Of a DNA stretch of 35,458 nt, positions 7,010 through 14,412 are shown piece by piece. Source of the stretch: Metaclostridioides mangenotii. Lineage in GTDB: Bacteria; Bacillota; Clostridia; Peptostreptococcales; Peptostreptococcaceae. Every line of letters starts with the position of its first letter. Position 1 is the stretch's first letter. Location: contig NZ_JAHLOF010000013.1 in assembly GCF_018917235.1 (NCBI RefSeq), positions 1-35,458 of the forward strand, read 5' to 3'. The notes below the pieces were generated by a model. It searched no databases. It was given only the letters and a program-made list of their open reading frames with translations, and was not told where the DNA came from. Made by a program: the position numbers and the translations under genes.

Positions 7010-8164
7010 TTAACGTGATACATCATACTCAATTAAAACATCCCCATCGATTATCCTGGTTTTCCTATAAGCCAACTTAACAGCTTTTTCTATTTCAGAT
7101 ATCCCAAATCCACCAATAGGAGTTACACTTTGTATTCCTCCAAAAATCTTAGGCGCTATATATACATGTATTCTGTCGACTATTTCACTTTCAAGTGCAC
7201 TAAAATTTAATGTTGAACCTCCCTCTAGTAAGATGCTATCTATTTTTAAATCGTAAAGTTTTTTCATCAGATCATTTAAATCTAACATACCTTTTAATTT
7301 TTTTATTTCTAAAATTTTTACACCATAATTTTTTAACTTCTCTATTTTTTTGTAATCTTCACTTACAGTAGCTACTATTGTTTTTATTTTCTGAGAAGTT
7401 TTTATAATATTGGAGTCTAATGGAATTTTAAGTTTACTATCACACACTATCCTTACTGGGTTTTTACCATTTTCTATCCTGCAGTTTAAAAGTGGGTCAT
7501 CTTTTAGTACTGTTCCTATTCCAGCCATTATTGCAGTTAAATTATTTCTTGTTTTATGTACATATTTTCTAGATCTCTCACCCGTTATCCACTTTGACTC
7601 ACCAGTATTAGTTGCGATTTTTCCATCTGCTGTCATTCCATACTTCATTAACACAAAAGGTTTTTTATTTTTGTTAGAATAAAAGTACATTTCATTGAGT
7701 TCATCACACTCGCTTTTTAATACATCAATATCTACCAATATTCCATGACTTTTTAATATTTTTATTCCTTTTCCACTTACTATAGGGTTATTGTCAACAG
7801 ATCCTATAACAACTCTTTTTATATTGCTTTTAATAATCAAGTCTGTACAAGGAGGTGTTTTTCCATGATGACAACAGGGCTCCAATGTTACATAAATTGT
7901 CGATCCATCTAATCCATCCGAACAACTATCAATTGCATTAACTTCTGCATGGGGTCCTCCAAATTCTTTATGATATCCAGATCCTATTATTTCTCCACTC
8001 TTGACAATAACAGCACCAACCATAGGGTTTGGATTAACATTTCCAGCACCTTTTTTAGCTAACTCAATAGCCATCTTCATATAAATCTGATCTTTATTAA
8101 TGTACCTTTTGCCTTCACCATTGAAAGACTGATCGATATCCATAAAAAGCCCTTCTTCTTTCAC
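7010..8164 (-). CDS. ribD: Bifunctional diaminohydroxyphosphoribosylaminopyrimidine deaminase / 5-amino-6-uracil reductase
   Basis: A 384-residue two-domain enzyme for steps two and three of riboflavin synthesis. The N-terminal zinc deaminase (about 28-170) has HAEVNAI and the cysteine pair of PCCHHGKTPPC. The C-terminal NADPH reductase (about 175-380) has MKYGMTADGKIAT, GIGTVLKDDP and ILLEGGSTLN. The first 28 residues extend beyond Bacillus RibD. The longest start is GTG (8164) behind GAGGGGT; an ATG at 8143 behind AGAAGG is equally credible. It is first in the rib operon, preceded by the FMN riboswitch and two terminators. Confidence 0.96.
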   Translation of the reverse strand: MKEEGLFMDIDQSFNGEGKRYINKDQIYMKMAIELAKKGAGNVNPNPMVGAVIVKSGEIIGSGYHKEFGGPHAEVNAIDSCSDGLDGSTIYVTLEPCCHHGKTPPCTDLIIKSNIKRVVIGSVDNNPIVSGKGIKILKSHGILVDIDVLKSECDELNEMYFYSNKNKKPFVLMKYGMTADGKIATNTGESKWITGERSRKYVHKTRNNLTAIMAGIGTVLKDDPLLNCRIENGKNPVRIVCDSKLKIPLDSNIIKTSQKIKTIVATVSEDYKKIEKLKNYGVKILEIKKLKGMLDLNDLMKKLYDLKIDSILLEGGSTLNFSALESEIVDRIHVYIAPKIFGGIQSVTPIGGFGISEIEKAVKLAYRKTRIIDGDVLIEYDVSR

Positions 8165-8234
8165 AAATGCTCAACCCCTCTTTTAAAAATTAATATATAA
8201 TATTTATAAATCTGATACTTTAATAAATAAAAAC

Positions 8235-8262
8235 AAAAAACGCCCTAAAAATAAGGGCGTTT
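8235..8262 (-). terminator. Second intrinsic terminator of the ribD leader
   Basis: The stem AAACGCCCT/AGGGCGTTT, with a 7-nt loop, is followed leftward by TTTTTTG and more T. It lies about 70 nt before ribD, downstream of another terminator. Its CGCCCT arm is complementary to AGGGCG at the start of the riboswitch, which could be chance or part of a switch. Confidence 0.8.
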
Positions 8263-8296
8263 AAATTATATAAATATAAAATAATAATACCTCAAA

Positions 8297-8330
8297 TAAA
8301 AAAGCTCTGGAATCAATCAAATTCCAGAGC
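8297..8330 (-). terminator. First intrinsic terminator of the ribD leader (riboswitch expression platform)
   Basis: The perfect 10-bp stem GCTCTGGAAT/ATTCCAGAGC with a 7-nt loop is followed leftward by TTTTTTATTT. It lies about 80 nt downstream of the FMN aptamer, as expected for FMN-induced premature termination. Confidence 0.85.
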
Positions 8331-8412
8331 GATATTACCTAAAATATTAAAATCATAAAACTATAGCAAATTTTTGATCTGCAATAATATTATAATTTTA
8401 TTATATTATAAT

Positions 8413-8524
8413 TCTTCTTTCATCCAGACTATACTGTCGGCTTCGGAATCTCACCGAATCATGCCATCATATGGCTCGTGGGCTATAACCACCGGTGGGG
8501 ACTTACACCCCGCCCTGAAGAGTA
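8413..8524 (-). promoter_or_regulatory. FMN riboswitch (RFN element)
   Basis: The minus strand shows the RFN core nearly intact: CAGGGCGGGGTGTAAGTCCC, CACCGGTGGTTATAGCCCAC, GAGCC, GATTCGGTGAGATTCCGAAG, CCGACAGTATAGTCTGGATG, closed by CTTC/GAAG. It senses flavin mononucleotide and should reduce rib transcription when FMN is plentiful. It sits between a strong promoter and two terminators upstream of ribD. Confidence 0.97.
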
Positions 8525-8539
8525 TTTAATTTTAAAGTA

Positions 8540-8568
8540 AGTATATAACCTGTGTGCATAAATGTCAA
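8540..8568 (-). promoter_or_regulatory. Promoter of the rib operon
   Basis: TTGACA (8568-8563), a 17-nt spacer and TATACT (8545-8540). The start falls about 10 nt before the riboswitch. Confidence 0.85.
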
Positions 8569-8617
8569 GATATTAAGTCTATTTTTATAAATTTTTTAAT
8601 AAGTTATCCACATTGCC

Positions 8618-8645
8618 CACAAAAATTGTATATATAATTTTTGTG
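8618..8645 (-). terminator. Possible terminator of the pst/HAD/DUF4180 unit
   Basis: The perfect inverted repeat CACAAAAATT/AATTTTTGTG with an 8-nt loop starts about 15 nt past the DUF4180 stop. It is almost all A-T pairs and no clear T-run follows leftward, so termination strength is doubtful. Confidence 0.4.
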
Positions 8646-8660
8646 TATATTCTTACAATA

Positions 8661-9026
8661 TTAAATACTGTGTAATCTATCTAATCCGTTCTCTATATCT
8701 TCTACAAAAAATATCTGCTTACCATTATTGCATTCATAAATAAAATCTTTCAGGCTTTTACTGTCATACTTACTGAAATCCCCTGATATAGCCAATTTAA
8801 CACCATAATTTGTATATTTTTGTAGAATTTCTCCTGCTAACCTTGTCTTTAAATCAAAAAATTCTTCAACTATATTCTCTTCCCTTATCACTAATTTATT
8901 GCACTCATAATTATAGCTAATTGACCCCATTATATCTAGTGCATCTTCAACGTTTTTTATACACTTATCCACACTATCCACAATTACGACCGTTGAATCT
9001 CCTCTTTTGTCAAGTACAAATTTCAT
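8661..9026 (-). CDS. DUF4180 domain protein
   Basis: A 121-residue protein of unknown function filling the whole DUF4180 domain. The conserved stretch is EEFFDLKTRLAGEILQKYTN followed by YGVKLAISGDFSKYDSKSLKDF and the C-terminal FVEDIENGLDRL. It has no signal peptide or membrane segment and is probably cytosolic. The ATG at 9026 is chosen because GAGGTGA lies five bases before it; an upstream in-frame GTG (9035) overlaps that site. It lies 150 nt after the HAD gene, so cotranscription with the phosphate genes is possible but not shown. The alpha/beta pattern suggests a small regulatory-type fold; no activity can be assigned. Confidence 0.85.
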   Translation of the reverse strand: MKFVLDKRGDSTVVIVDSVDKCIKNVEDALDIMGSISYNYECNKLVIREENIVEEFFDLKTRLAGEILQKYTNYGVKLAISGDFSKYDSKSLKDFIYECNNGKQIFFVEDIENGLDRLHSI

Positions 9027-9178
9027 CTTATTCACCTCATTTTATATTGTTAATTTTGTATTAAATTTCCATTTCTATAATAGTTATAATTTTAAGTATA
9101 GTTGAATTACAAGTTATCATCCAGATATTGTTTATAATCCAATGACTTTTTCAAACTTTTTATATATTTACCTTATTA

Positions 9179-9646
9179 TTATCCTCTTAAATCCGCTATA
9201 ATTCTTGAAGGCTTTAAAAATAACGCTAAAGCATCTGAAATAGAGCCAACACACAAATCCGAATCTAGAAGCAACGGAGCATAAACCCCTTCCTCACCCA
9301 TAACTGCAATTGAAAGGGATGATTCTTTAAACATAAGTGAATCATTTCTACCATTTCCAATACAAGCACAAATATCATATCCCAAATATTTTACAATATC
9401 TAACTTGGAATATGCTGCATTTTCTCCTGGAAAAGTCTTTATCACTATAGGTAAATCTTTGCAGTGTTCTTCAGCATTTCCATATGTATCTGCAGTAAGG
9501 ATATAGATATCGAATTCTTCTGATAAAAGAATTAACTTTTCTTTAATTTCATTATGTATGCTACCATCTGTAGCGACAGTTCCATTGTAGTCTAATATTA
9601 AATTTTTTATTTCTAAAGTTTTATATCCTGGAATATCAATTACCAT
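9179..9646 (-). CDS. HAD-like protein, soluble P-type-ATPase-like family
   Basis: A 155-residue single-domain HAD protein resembling the soluble P-type ATPase group (COG4087-like). Motif I is LILDYNGTVATDG near residue 16: the nucleophile Asp is present, but the usual second Asp is Asn, parallel to DKTGT of P-type ATPases. Motif II is YILTADTYG, and motif III/IV is CIGNGRNDSLMF with the metal-binding Asp. It is short, without a cap domain. Substrate is unknown; a phosphatase role is inferred only from the fold. ATG follows AGGAGA. It lies 103 nt after pstB with no terminator between them, so it may belong to the phosphate unit. Confidence 0.85.
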   Translation of the reverse strand: MVIDIPGYKTLEIKNLILDYNGTVATDGSIHNEIKEKLILLSEEFDIYILTADTYGNAEEHCKDLPIVIKTFPGENAAYSKLDIVKYLGYDICACIGNGRNDSLMFKESSLSIAVMGEEGVYAPLLLDSDLCVGSISDALALFLKPSRIIADLRG

Positions 9647-9749
9647 ATTTTCTCCTTTTTAAATTTAATTTTTCAATTTATATATCGTACATAGCTACTT
9701 CTTATTTATATTCGTAACACATCGTTGCTATTATGTATAAAAATACAAT

Positions 9750-10484
9750 CTACATATATTTAATGTATTCTTTAGCTAATTCTGTTTGTGGTTCCTCAAA
9801 GAACGTCTCGGTATCTGATACTTCTATAACTCTACCATTGTCCATAAAAATTACTTGATCCGAAATTCGCTTCGCTTGAGCAATATTATGAGTTACTATT
9901 ACTATAGAATATTTACTTTTGAGCTCTAACAACATTTCTTCTATTGCTATGGTGTTCTTCATATCGAGAGCCGAACATGGTTCATCCAATAAGAGTATTT
10001 TAGGTTCTACACATAAACATCTTGCAATAGCTAACCTTTGTTGTTGCCCTCCAGATAATTTATTTGCAGGCATACTTAAATTATCTTTTACCTCATCGTA
10101 TAACTTTGCTATTTCTAGATAATATCTCATACGATTTTTTGCTTCCTCTTTATTTAAATTAAAATGATAGTTTAATACAAATGTAATATTTTTCTCAATA
10201 CTATACGGAAAGACAATAGGCTGTTGAAATACCAAACCTATATTTCTACGCAATTTCTCTTTTGGAATTTCTATTATATTTGTACCATCAATTAAGATCT
10301 CTCCTTCTATTTTACCTCCATCTTCTTCAATAATTCTGTTAATAGACTTAAGAAGTGTAGATTTCCCACACCCTGATTGACCTACTATAGCGGTAATTTT
10401 TTGCTCTGGAATTAAAAGAGAAATATCAGTCAATATCTCCTTCTTACCATATCGTATACTTAAACGCTCAATCTTTATATTCAT
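9750..10484 (-). CDS. pstB: Phosphate ABC transporter ATP-binding protein
   Basis: A 244-residue ABC ATPase energising the PstA/PstC channel. Walker A is VGQSGCGKST (about 34-43), the Q-loop VFQQPIVFPYSI, the signature LSGGQQQRLAIARCL, Walker B ILLLDEPCSALD and the switch VTHNIAQAKRISD. The GCGKST loop and ALD after Walker B are typical of PstB, but the C-terminus (EEPQTELAKEYIKYM) lacks the usual DYITGRFG ending, so it is a divergent member. It follows pstA with a 2-nt gap, and AGGTGGA precedes the ATG. No phoU follows. Confidence 0.9.
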   Translation of the reverse strand: MNIKIERLSIRYGKKEILTDISLLIPEQKITAIVGQSGCGKSTLLKSINRIIEEDGGKIEGEILIDGTNIIEIPKEKLRRNIGLVFQQPIVFPYSIEKNITFVLNYHFNLNKEEAKNRMRYYLEIAKLYDEVKDNLSMPANKLSGGQQQRLAIARCLCVEPKILLLDEPCSALDMKNTIAIEEMLLELKSKYSIVIVTHNIAQAKRISDQVIFMDNGRVIEVSDTETFFEEPQTELAKEYIKYM

Positions 10485-10486
10485 GA

Positions 10487-11350
10487 TTATTCCACCTTAT
10501 TCTTTCTAGACCTCCACTGTGCTCCATCTCTTAAAGAACCTATCCCTCTACAAGCAAGTTGGATAAATAGCAATAATACCATAAGCACAAACGCCGTACC
10601 GTAAGCATACTCATATGAAGTGCCATCACTTACTAACATATATAGATGATAAGGCAGTGACATAAATGGTTTGTTGAGTTCCACAGGCATTGAAGAAATC
10701 ATAACCGCTCCAGTATACATAATCGGAGCTACTGCACCCATCCCATAAGCCATACCTAGCGCTACTGTGCTTATTATTTCTACTAGACATGAAGGTAATA
10801 TCATGTGTAATATAGTATGCTCCTTACCAATTCCTAAACATAGAGATTCTTGCATATACCTAGTTTCATTTTCTCTAAATATCTTCTGAACTCTTATAGC
10901 TACAAATGGCACAATCATGGCGGACACTGTTAACCCAGCACAAATAATGCTTCTCGGTATTCCCAATTTATATATTAGCAATGTATACCCCACTAGACCA
11001 AATATAATAGAAGGAATTCCAGACAAAAAAAATGCTGACACTTTAATAAAATTAGTTAGAATTCCTTTTCGACCGTAAAATACCAGATAAATGGCTGTTA
11101 AAATTCCAAATATCCCACCAACAAGTGCTGAGAAAATCCCCAAAACGATAGATCCCATAAGCGCAGGATATATTCCTCCCGATGTCCCTATAGGCATACC
11201 TGAAGGCGAATCTATAATAAAAGAAATGTTAACAACCTCTTTGCCTCTCCAGAATACATAGCCAAATACAAAGAATACTACACCTAGTACCGAAATTCCT
11301 AAAAAAAACAAAATAGATCTTATTGTAATTTTGCTAATTAGTTTCTTCAT
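10487..11350 (-). CDS. pstA: Phosphate ABC transporter permease PstA
   Basis: A 287-residue membrane protein with about six hydrophobic segments, pairing with PstC to form the phosphate channel. The binding-protein-dependent permease loop that docks on PstB is around residues 155-200 (ESLCLGIGKEHTILHMILPS, the EA-like motif), and the start has a long membrane segment (SILFFLGISVLGVVFFVFGY). The protein ends in a basic tail (RSRKNKVE). It overlaps the end of pstC by 17 nt, indicating translational coupling; AGGAGG lies nine bases before the ATG. Confidence 0.92.
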   Translation of the reverse strand: MKKLISKITIRSILFFLGISVLGVVFFVFGYVFWRGKEVVNISFIIDSPSGMPIGTSGGIYPALMGSIVLGIFSALVGGIFGILTAIYLVFYGRKGILTNFIKVSAFFLSGIPSIIFGLVGYTLLIYKLGIPRSIICAGLTVSAMIVPFVAIRVQKIFRENETRYMQESLCLGIGKEHTILHMILPSCLVEIISTVALGMAYGMGAVAPIMYTGAVMISSMPVELNKPFMSLPYHLYMLVSDGTSYEYAYGTAFVLMVLLLFIQLACRGIGSLRDGAQWRSRKNKVE

Positions 11351-12215
11351 CTTGATTTAACCTCCTCTTAAACATATATCCTATGCCAAATACAACTGTT
11401 AGAATAGTTAGTAAAACTAAATTAGCTGCGTATAAAGCGGATAAATGAAGGCTTCCAAATCCAACACTCCCCATCTCTAAAGCGGTAAGTGCAGGGATAG
11501 TCTGGGCTCTGCCAAGTAATTTTGGATATATAGGTGAATTACCAATAACCATCATTACAGCCATTGTCTCACCTAGACCACGTCCGAAGGCCATCATCGT
11601 TGAGGTAATAACACTAATTTTCAAGGATGGCAGTAGTATTTTTACAATAAATATCTCTCTTGAAAATCCAAGAGACAGGGCTGTGTGTTCATATTTGTTT
11701 CTTGATCTATCAATAGATTCACTACAAGTGGATACCACAAAAGGAATTAACATAATAGAAAGTAAAATTCCAGCGGCAAGTACACACTCTCCAGATGTCA
11801 TGCTCAAATTGTTTTCAAACCATTTCACTAAGATAGTCAACCCAATAAAACCAAATATAACCGATGGTATTCCAGCTACTATATCTATGAAAGATAGACA
11901 TATCTTTGCAACATTTTTTGGTAGATAAAAATTTAAAAATAATGCGCATCCTATTCCAAAGAATACTGATATTATTACAGCTATGCCTGATACATAAAGT
12001 GTTCCTGCTATTGAAGTCATAATGCTGTACGATGGGTTATTATTTAATGGTCTCCAATCACCATCTAAATTAAAAAGTTTCCCTATACCAATCTTAGAAA
12101 ATGCAGGATAGCTTTCTTGAAATATATGGGCTGTTATAATAACCATTAATAGTAGTGTACATACAGCTCCAAGAAATACTATTATTTTAAAAATATACTG
12201 GAGTCCTTTTTTCAA
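11334..12215 (-). CDS. pstC: Phosphate ABC transporter permease PstC
   Basis: A 293-residue permease with six or so membrane segments, partner of PstA. The N-terminal segment IIVFLGAVCTLLLMVIITAH and the periplasmic-type loop with WRPLNNNPSYSIMTSIAGTL match PstC. The coupling loop is HTALSLGFSREIFIVKILLP, followed by GRGLGETMAVMMVIGN, characteristic of PstC. The start is TTG, supported by AGGAGG eight bases upstream. That ribosome site lies directly behind the terminator that ends pstS, so pstC translation depends on read-through. Confidence 0.93.
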   Translation of the reverse strand: MKKGLQYIFKIIVFLGAVCTLLLMVIITAHIFQESYPAFSKIGIGKLFNLDGDWRPLNNNPSYSIMTSIAGTLYVSGIAVIISVFFGIGCALFLNFYLPKNVAKICLSFIDIVAGIPSVIFGFIGLTILVKWFENNLSMTSGECVLAAGILLSIMLIPFVVSTCSESIDRSRNKYEHTALSLGFSREIFIVKILLPSLKISVITSTMMAFGRGLGETMAVMMVIGNSPIYPKLLGRAQTIPALTALEMGSVGFGSLHLSALYAANLVLLTILTVVFGIGYMFKRRLNQDEETN

Positions 12216-12231
12216 TTACTTTTCCTCCTTT

Positions 12232-12267
12232 AAAAAAGAAGGATGGTGCTATACACACATCCTTCTT
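12232..12267 (-). terminator. Read-through terminator between pstS and pstC
   Basis: The stem AAGAAGGATG/CATCCTTCTT with a 12-nt loop is followed leftward by TTTTTTA, ten bases after the pstS stop. It would lower transporter expression relative to the binding protein, a common arrangement in ABC operons. Confidence 0.85.
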
Positions 12268-12276
12268 CGAAACAAA

Positions 12277-13197
12277 TTATTTCATTGGGATGAATCCCAT
12301 CTCTTTTACTATAGCTTGTCCTTCTTCTCCAAGTATAACATCAAGGAATGCTTGTTGCTCATCTGTTGGTTTTTCAGATCCTACTAAAAGTAGTGGTCTT
12401 TGAATTATGTACGAACCATCTAAAATGTTGGCTTCATTAGCTTCTACTCCGTCTACTTTAAGCACTTTTATTTTACCTTCATTTTGATTTGCAACTCCAT
12501 AGGATGCATAACCAATAGCATTCTTATTATCAATAATCTTTTCAACTAATCCGCCCATTGTTGGAGCCTGAATAGCTTTTGATGTAACATCTTTGTCCCC
12601 CATAATTTTCTTTTGGAATACTTCATGTGCTCCACCACTTATATCTCTTGTTACAACTACTATTTCTTCATCTGGAAGAGATGAATCAAAGTCTTTCCAA
12701 GTTTTAAATTCTCCAGAGAATATCTTAATTATTTGCTCCTTTGATAGATTATCCACCTTTCCTGCAATAGGATTTTCTGGATTTACTGCCAATGTCAGAG
12801 CATCAATTCCCACTTGATATTCCTTAAAATCATTAATTTTTTCTTTTTCTTCGTCTTTAACTTCTCTTGCAACCATACCAAATGTTGTAGTTCCATCTAT
12901 TACTGCCTTCGTTCCCTGTCCAGAACCACCCGCTGCTACATAAATAGATATTGCTTCTTCTGGGAATTTTGAATCAACCTTATCCCAAGTTTCATGTTTT
13001 TCATTGAAATTTGTTGCTATTGATGTAATTACAGGTGCTAAAGTCGAAGATCCATTAAAATATATTTGACTTGATGAAACCGACGCTTTATTGTCGTCTT
13101 TTTTCGTATCTTCTGATTTATCTGGACTTGAACATCCTAACGTAAAACCTGCTACCACCATCAGCATTGTTGCTAATACTAATAGTTTCCTCTTCAT
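12277..13197 (-). CDS. pstS: Phosphate-binding lipoprotein PstS
   Basis: A 306-residue extracellular phosphate receptor. The signal peptide MKRKLLVLATMLMVVAGFTL ends at a lipobox with Cys near residue 22 (GCSSPDKSED), so it is a membrane-anchored lipoprotein followed by an acidic, lysine-rich linker. The mature domain has FNGSSTLAPVI (phosphate loop), AAGGSGQGTKAVIDGTTTFG and VVTRDISGGAHEVF. An upstream in-frame start (13245) adds 16 unlikely residues; ATG 13197 has GGAGGG six bases ahead and starts the signal peptide. It is first in the operon behind a clear promoter and possible regulator repeats. Confidence 0.95.
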   Translation of the reverse strand: MKRKLLVLATMLMVVAGFTLGCSSPDKSEDTKKDDNKASVSSSQIYFNGSSTLAPVITSIATNFNEKHETWDKVDSKFPEEAISIYVAAGGSGQGTKAVIDGTTTFGMVAREVKDEEKEKINDFKEYQVGIDALTLAVNPENPIAGKVDNLSKEQIIKIFSGEFKTWKDFDSSLPDEEIVVVTRDISGGAHEVFQKKIMGDKDVTSKAIQAPTMGGLVEKIIDNKNAIGYASYGVANQNEGKIKVLKVDGVEANEANILDGSYIIQRPLLLVGSEKPTDEQQAFLDVILGEEGQAIVKEMGFIPMK

Positions 13198-13244
13198 AAT
13201 TTTCCCTCCATCATCCAATTTTGTAATATTTTGTCTCATCTTCA

Positions 13245-13273
13245 ATTATATATAGTGTGTGTATTAACATCAA
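13245..13273 (-). promoter_or_regulatory. Promoter of the pst operon
   Basis: TTGATG (13273-13268), a 17-nt spacer and TATAAT (13250-13245), about 48 nt before the pstS start. CTATTTRATG-like repeats overlap and precede the -35 element and could bind a phosphate-response regulator. Confidence 0.75.
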
Positions 13274-13328
13274 ATAGATTTTGACAATAAGATTTTTCAT
13301 TAAATAGTTTTTTTCTATCATTAAACTA
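13268..13328 (-). promoter_or_regulatory. Direct repeats upstream of pstS (possible PhoP-type sites)
   Basis: Minus-strand CTATTTGATG (13277-13268) and CTATTTAATG (13307-13298), plus a looser TAGTTTAATG (13328-13319). Spacings of 30 and 21 nt place them on roughly the same helix face. Position around -35 is where an activator of pst would bind. Identity of any regulator is inference. Confidence 0.4.
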
Positions 13329-13392
13329 TTTCTTTAAGTATATCTAGAAGTCTTTTTATCTTTACAAATGTATTTCGTTTATATACATATAA

Positions 13393-13422
13393 AAAATCCC
13401 AATGGAATTCCATTGGGATTTT
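13393..13422 (-). terminator. Terminator of the rplM-rpsI operon
   Basis: A 30-nt perfect palindrome (AAAATCCCAATGGAA and its complement) is followed leftward by extra T. It starts about 20 nt after the rpsI stop codon. Its symmetry would also work on the plus strand. Confidence 0.9.
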
Positions 13423-13440
13423 GAATAATCGATATAAAAA

Positions 13441-13833
13441 CTATCTTTTTGAGAACTGTGGAGCTCTTCTCGCTGCCTTTAGTCCGTATTTCTTTCTTTC
13501 CTTCATTCTAGCATCTCTAGTTAAGAATCCTTCTTTCTTTAAAGCAGGTCTTAAATCAGCGTCAGCTTTAAGTAGAGCTCTAGATATTCCGTGTCTTATA
13601 GCACCAGCTTGTCCAGTGAATCCTCCACCTTCAACCCTTACTATAACATCATATTTATTCTCATTACCAGTTAATACTAATGGTTGTTTAACATCTCTTA
13701 TAAGTGTTTCGTAATCGAAATAACTGCTTAAGTCTCTTCCGTTTACTGTTATATTTCCTTCACCTGCAACTAGTCTAACTCTAGCAACAGAGTGCTTTCT
13801 TCTTCCTGTTCCATAATATTGAACGTTCGCCAT
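13441..13833 (-). CDS. rpsI: 30S ribosomal protein S9
   Basis: A 130-residue small-subunit protein whose basic C-terminal tail reaches the P-site tRNA. The sequence starts [19 protein letters not shown] and ends with [14 protein letters not shown], the invariant tail. [20 protein letters not shown] is the family core. The true start is ATG 13833, behind AAAGGAGGAG; the GTG six codons upstream overlaps that ribosome site. It follows rplM by 27 nt in the usual rplM-rpsI pair. Confidence 0.98.
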   Translation of the reverse strand: MANVQYYGTGRRKHSVARVRLVAGEGNITVNGRDLSSYFDYETLIRDVKQPLVLTGNENKYDVIVRVEGGGFTGQAGAIRHGISRALLKADADLRPALKKEGFLTRDARMKERKKYGLKAARRAPQFSKR

Positions 13834-13860
13834 GATAACTCCTCCTTTCACCGATTAACC

Positions 13861-14292
13861 TTATTTAAAGTCTATAACTTCTGGATTTTGAGCTCCGTGT
13901 GTGTGCTCTGCACCAGCGAATACTCTTAATCTAGTCATCATTCTGCTTCTTAATTTATTTTTAGGTAACATTCCGCTTACCGCGTGTGCTACTACTTCTT
14001 CTGGTTTAGTTTCCATCATATGCTTGTAAGTTATTTCTTTTAATCCACCTACATAACCTGTATGATATCTGTATAATTTTTGATCTAATTTCTTTCCTGT
14101 TAATACTACCTTATCAGCGTTTATTACAACAACGAAGTCTCCACCATCTACATGAGGAGTAAATGTTGGTTTATGCTTTCCTCTTAATAAAGTAGCTATT
14201 TCTGTAGCCATACGGCCTAATGTTTTTCCTTCAGCGTCAACTAAGTACCATTTTCTTTGTACATCAGCTGGCTTATCTATATAACTTTTCAT
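13861..14292 (-). CDS. rplM: 50S ribosomal protein L13
   Basis: A 143-residue early-assembly protein of the large subunit, normal length. It opens with [20 protein letters not shown] and includes [20 protein letters not shown] and the [21 protein letters not shown]-terminal region. AGGAGG precedes the ATG by 7 nt. It has its own promoter and a leader hairpin typical of L13 operons, so it can be expressed apart from the upstream ecf-truA genes. Confidence 0.98.
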   Translation of the reverse strand: MKSYIDKPADVQRKWYLVDAEGKTLGRMATEIATLLRGKHKPTFTPHVDGGDFVVVINADKVVLTGKKLDQKLYRYHTGYVGGLKEITYKHMMETKPEEVVAHAVSGMLPKNKLRSRMMTRLRVFAGAEHTHGAQNPEVIDFK

Positions 14293-14333
14293 CGCTATCC
14301 TCCTCAGCTATTTTTCCTAAAAATTATTGTTCC

Positions 14334-14375
14334 GTCTATGTCAAGTCCGGGGCAAGTGGACTTATTAACACATGC
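14334..14375 (-). promoter_or_regulatory. L13-type ribosomal protein leader
   Basis: The leader of rplM contains the hairpin AAGTCC-ACTTGCCCC-GGACTT (14363-14343), with a C-rich loop, between the promoter and the ribosome site. A hairpin of this kind is the hallmark of the Firmicutes L13 leader, where the protein is thought to repress its own mRNA. Assignment is by memory of that motif. Confidence 0.65.
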
Positions 14376-14381
14376 TTATAT

Positions 14382-14410
14382 ATTTTAATACACTATAGTC
14401 TGAATGTCAA
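14382..14410 (-). promoter_or_regulatory. Promoter of rplM-rpsI
   Basis: TTGACA (14410-14405), a 17-nt spacer and TAAAAT (14387-14382), directly after the truA stop codon. Confidence 0.8.
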
Positions 14411-14412
14411 TA

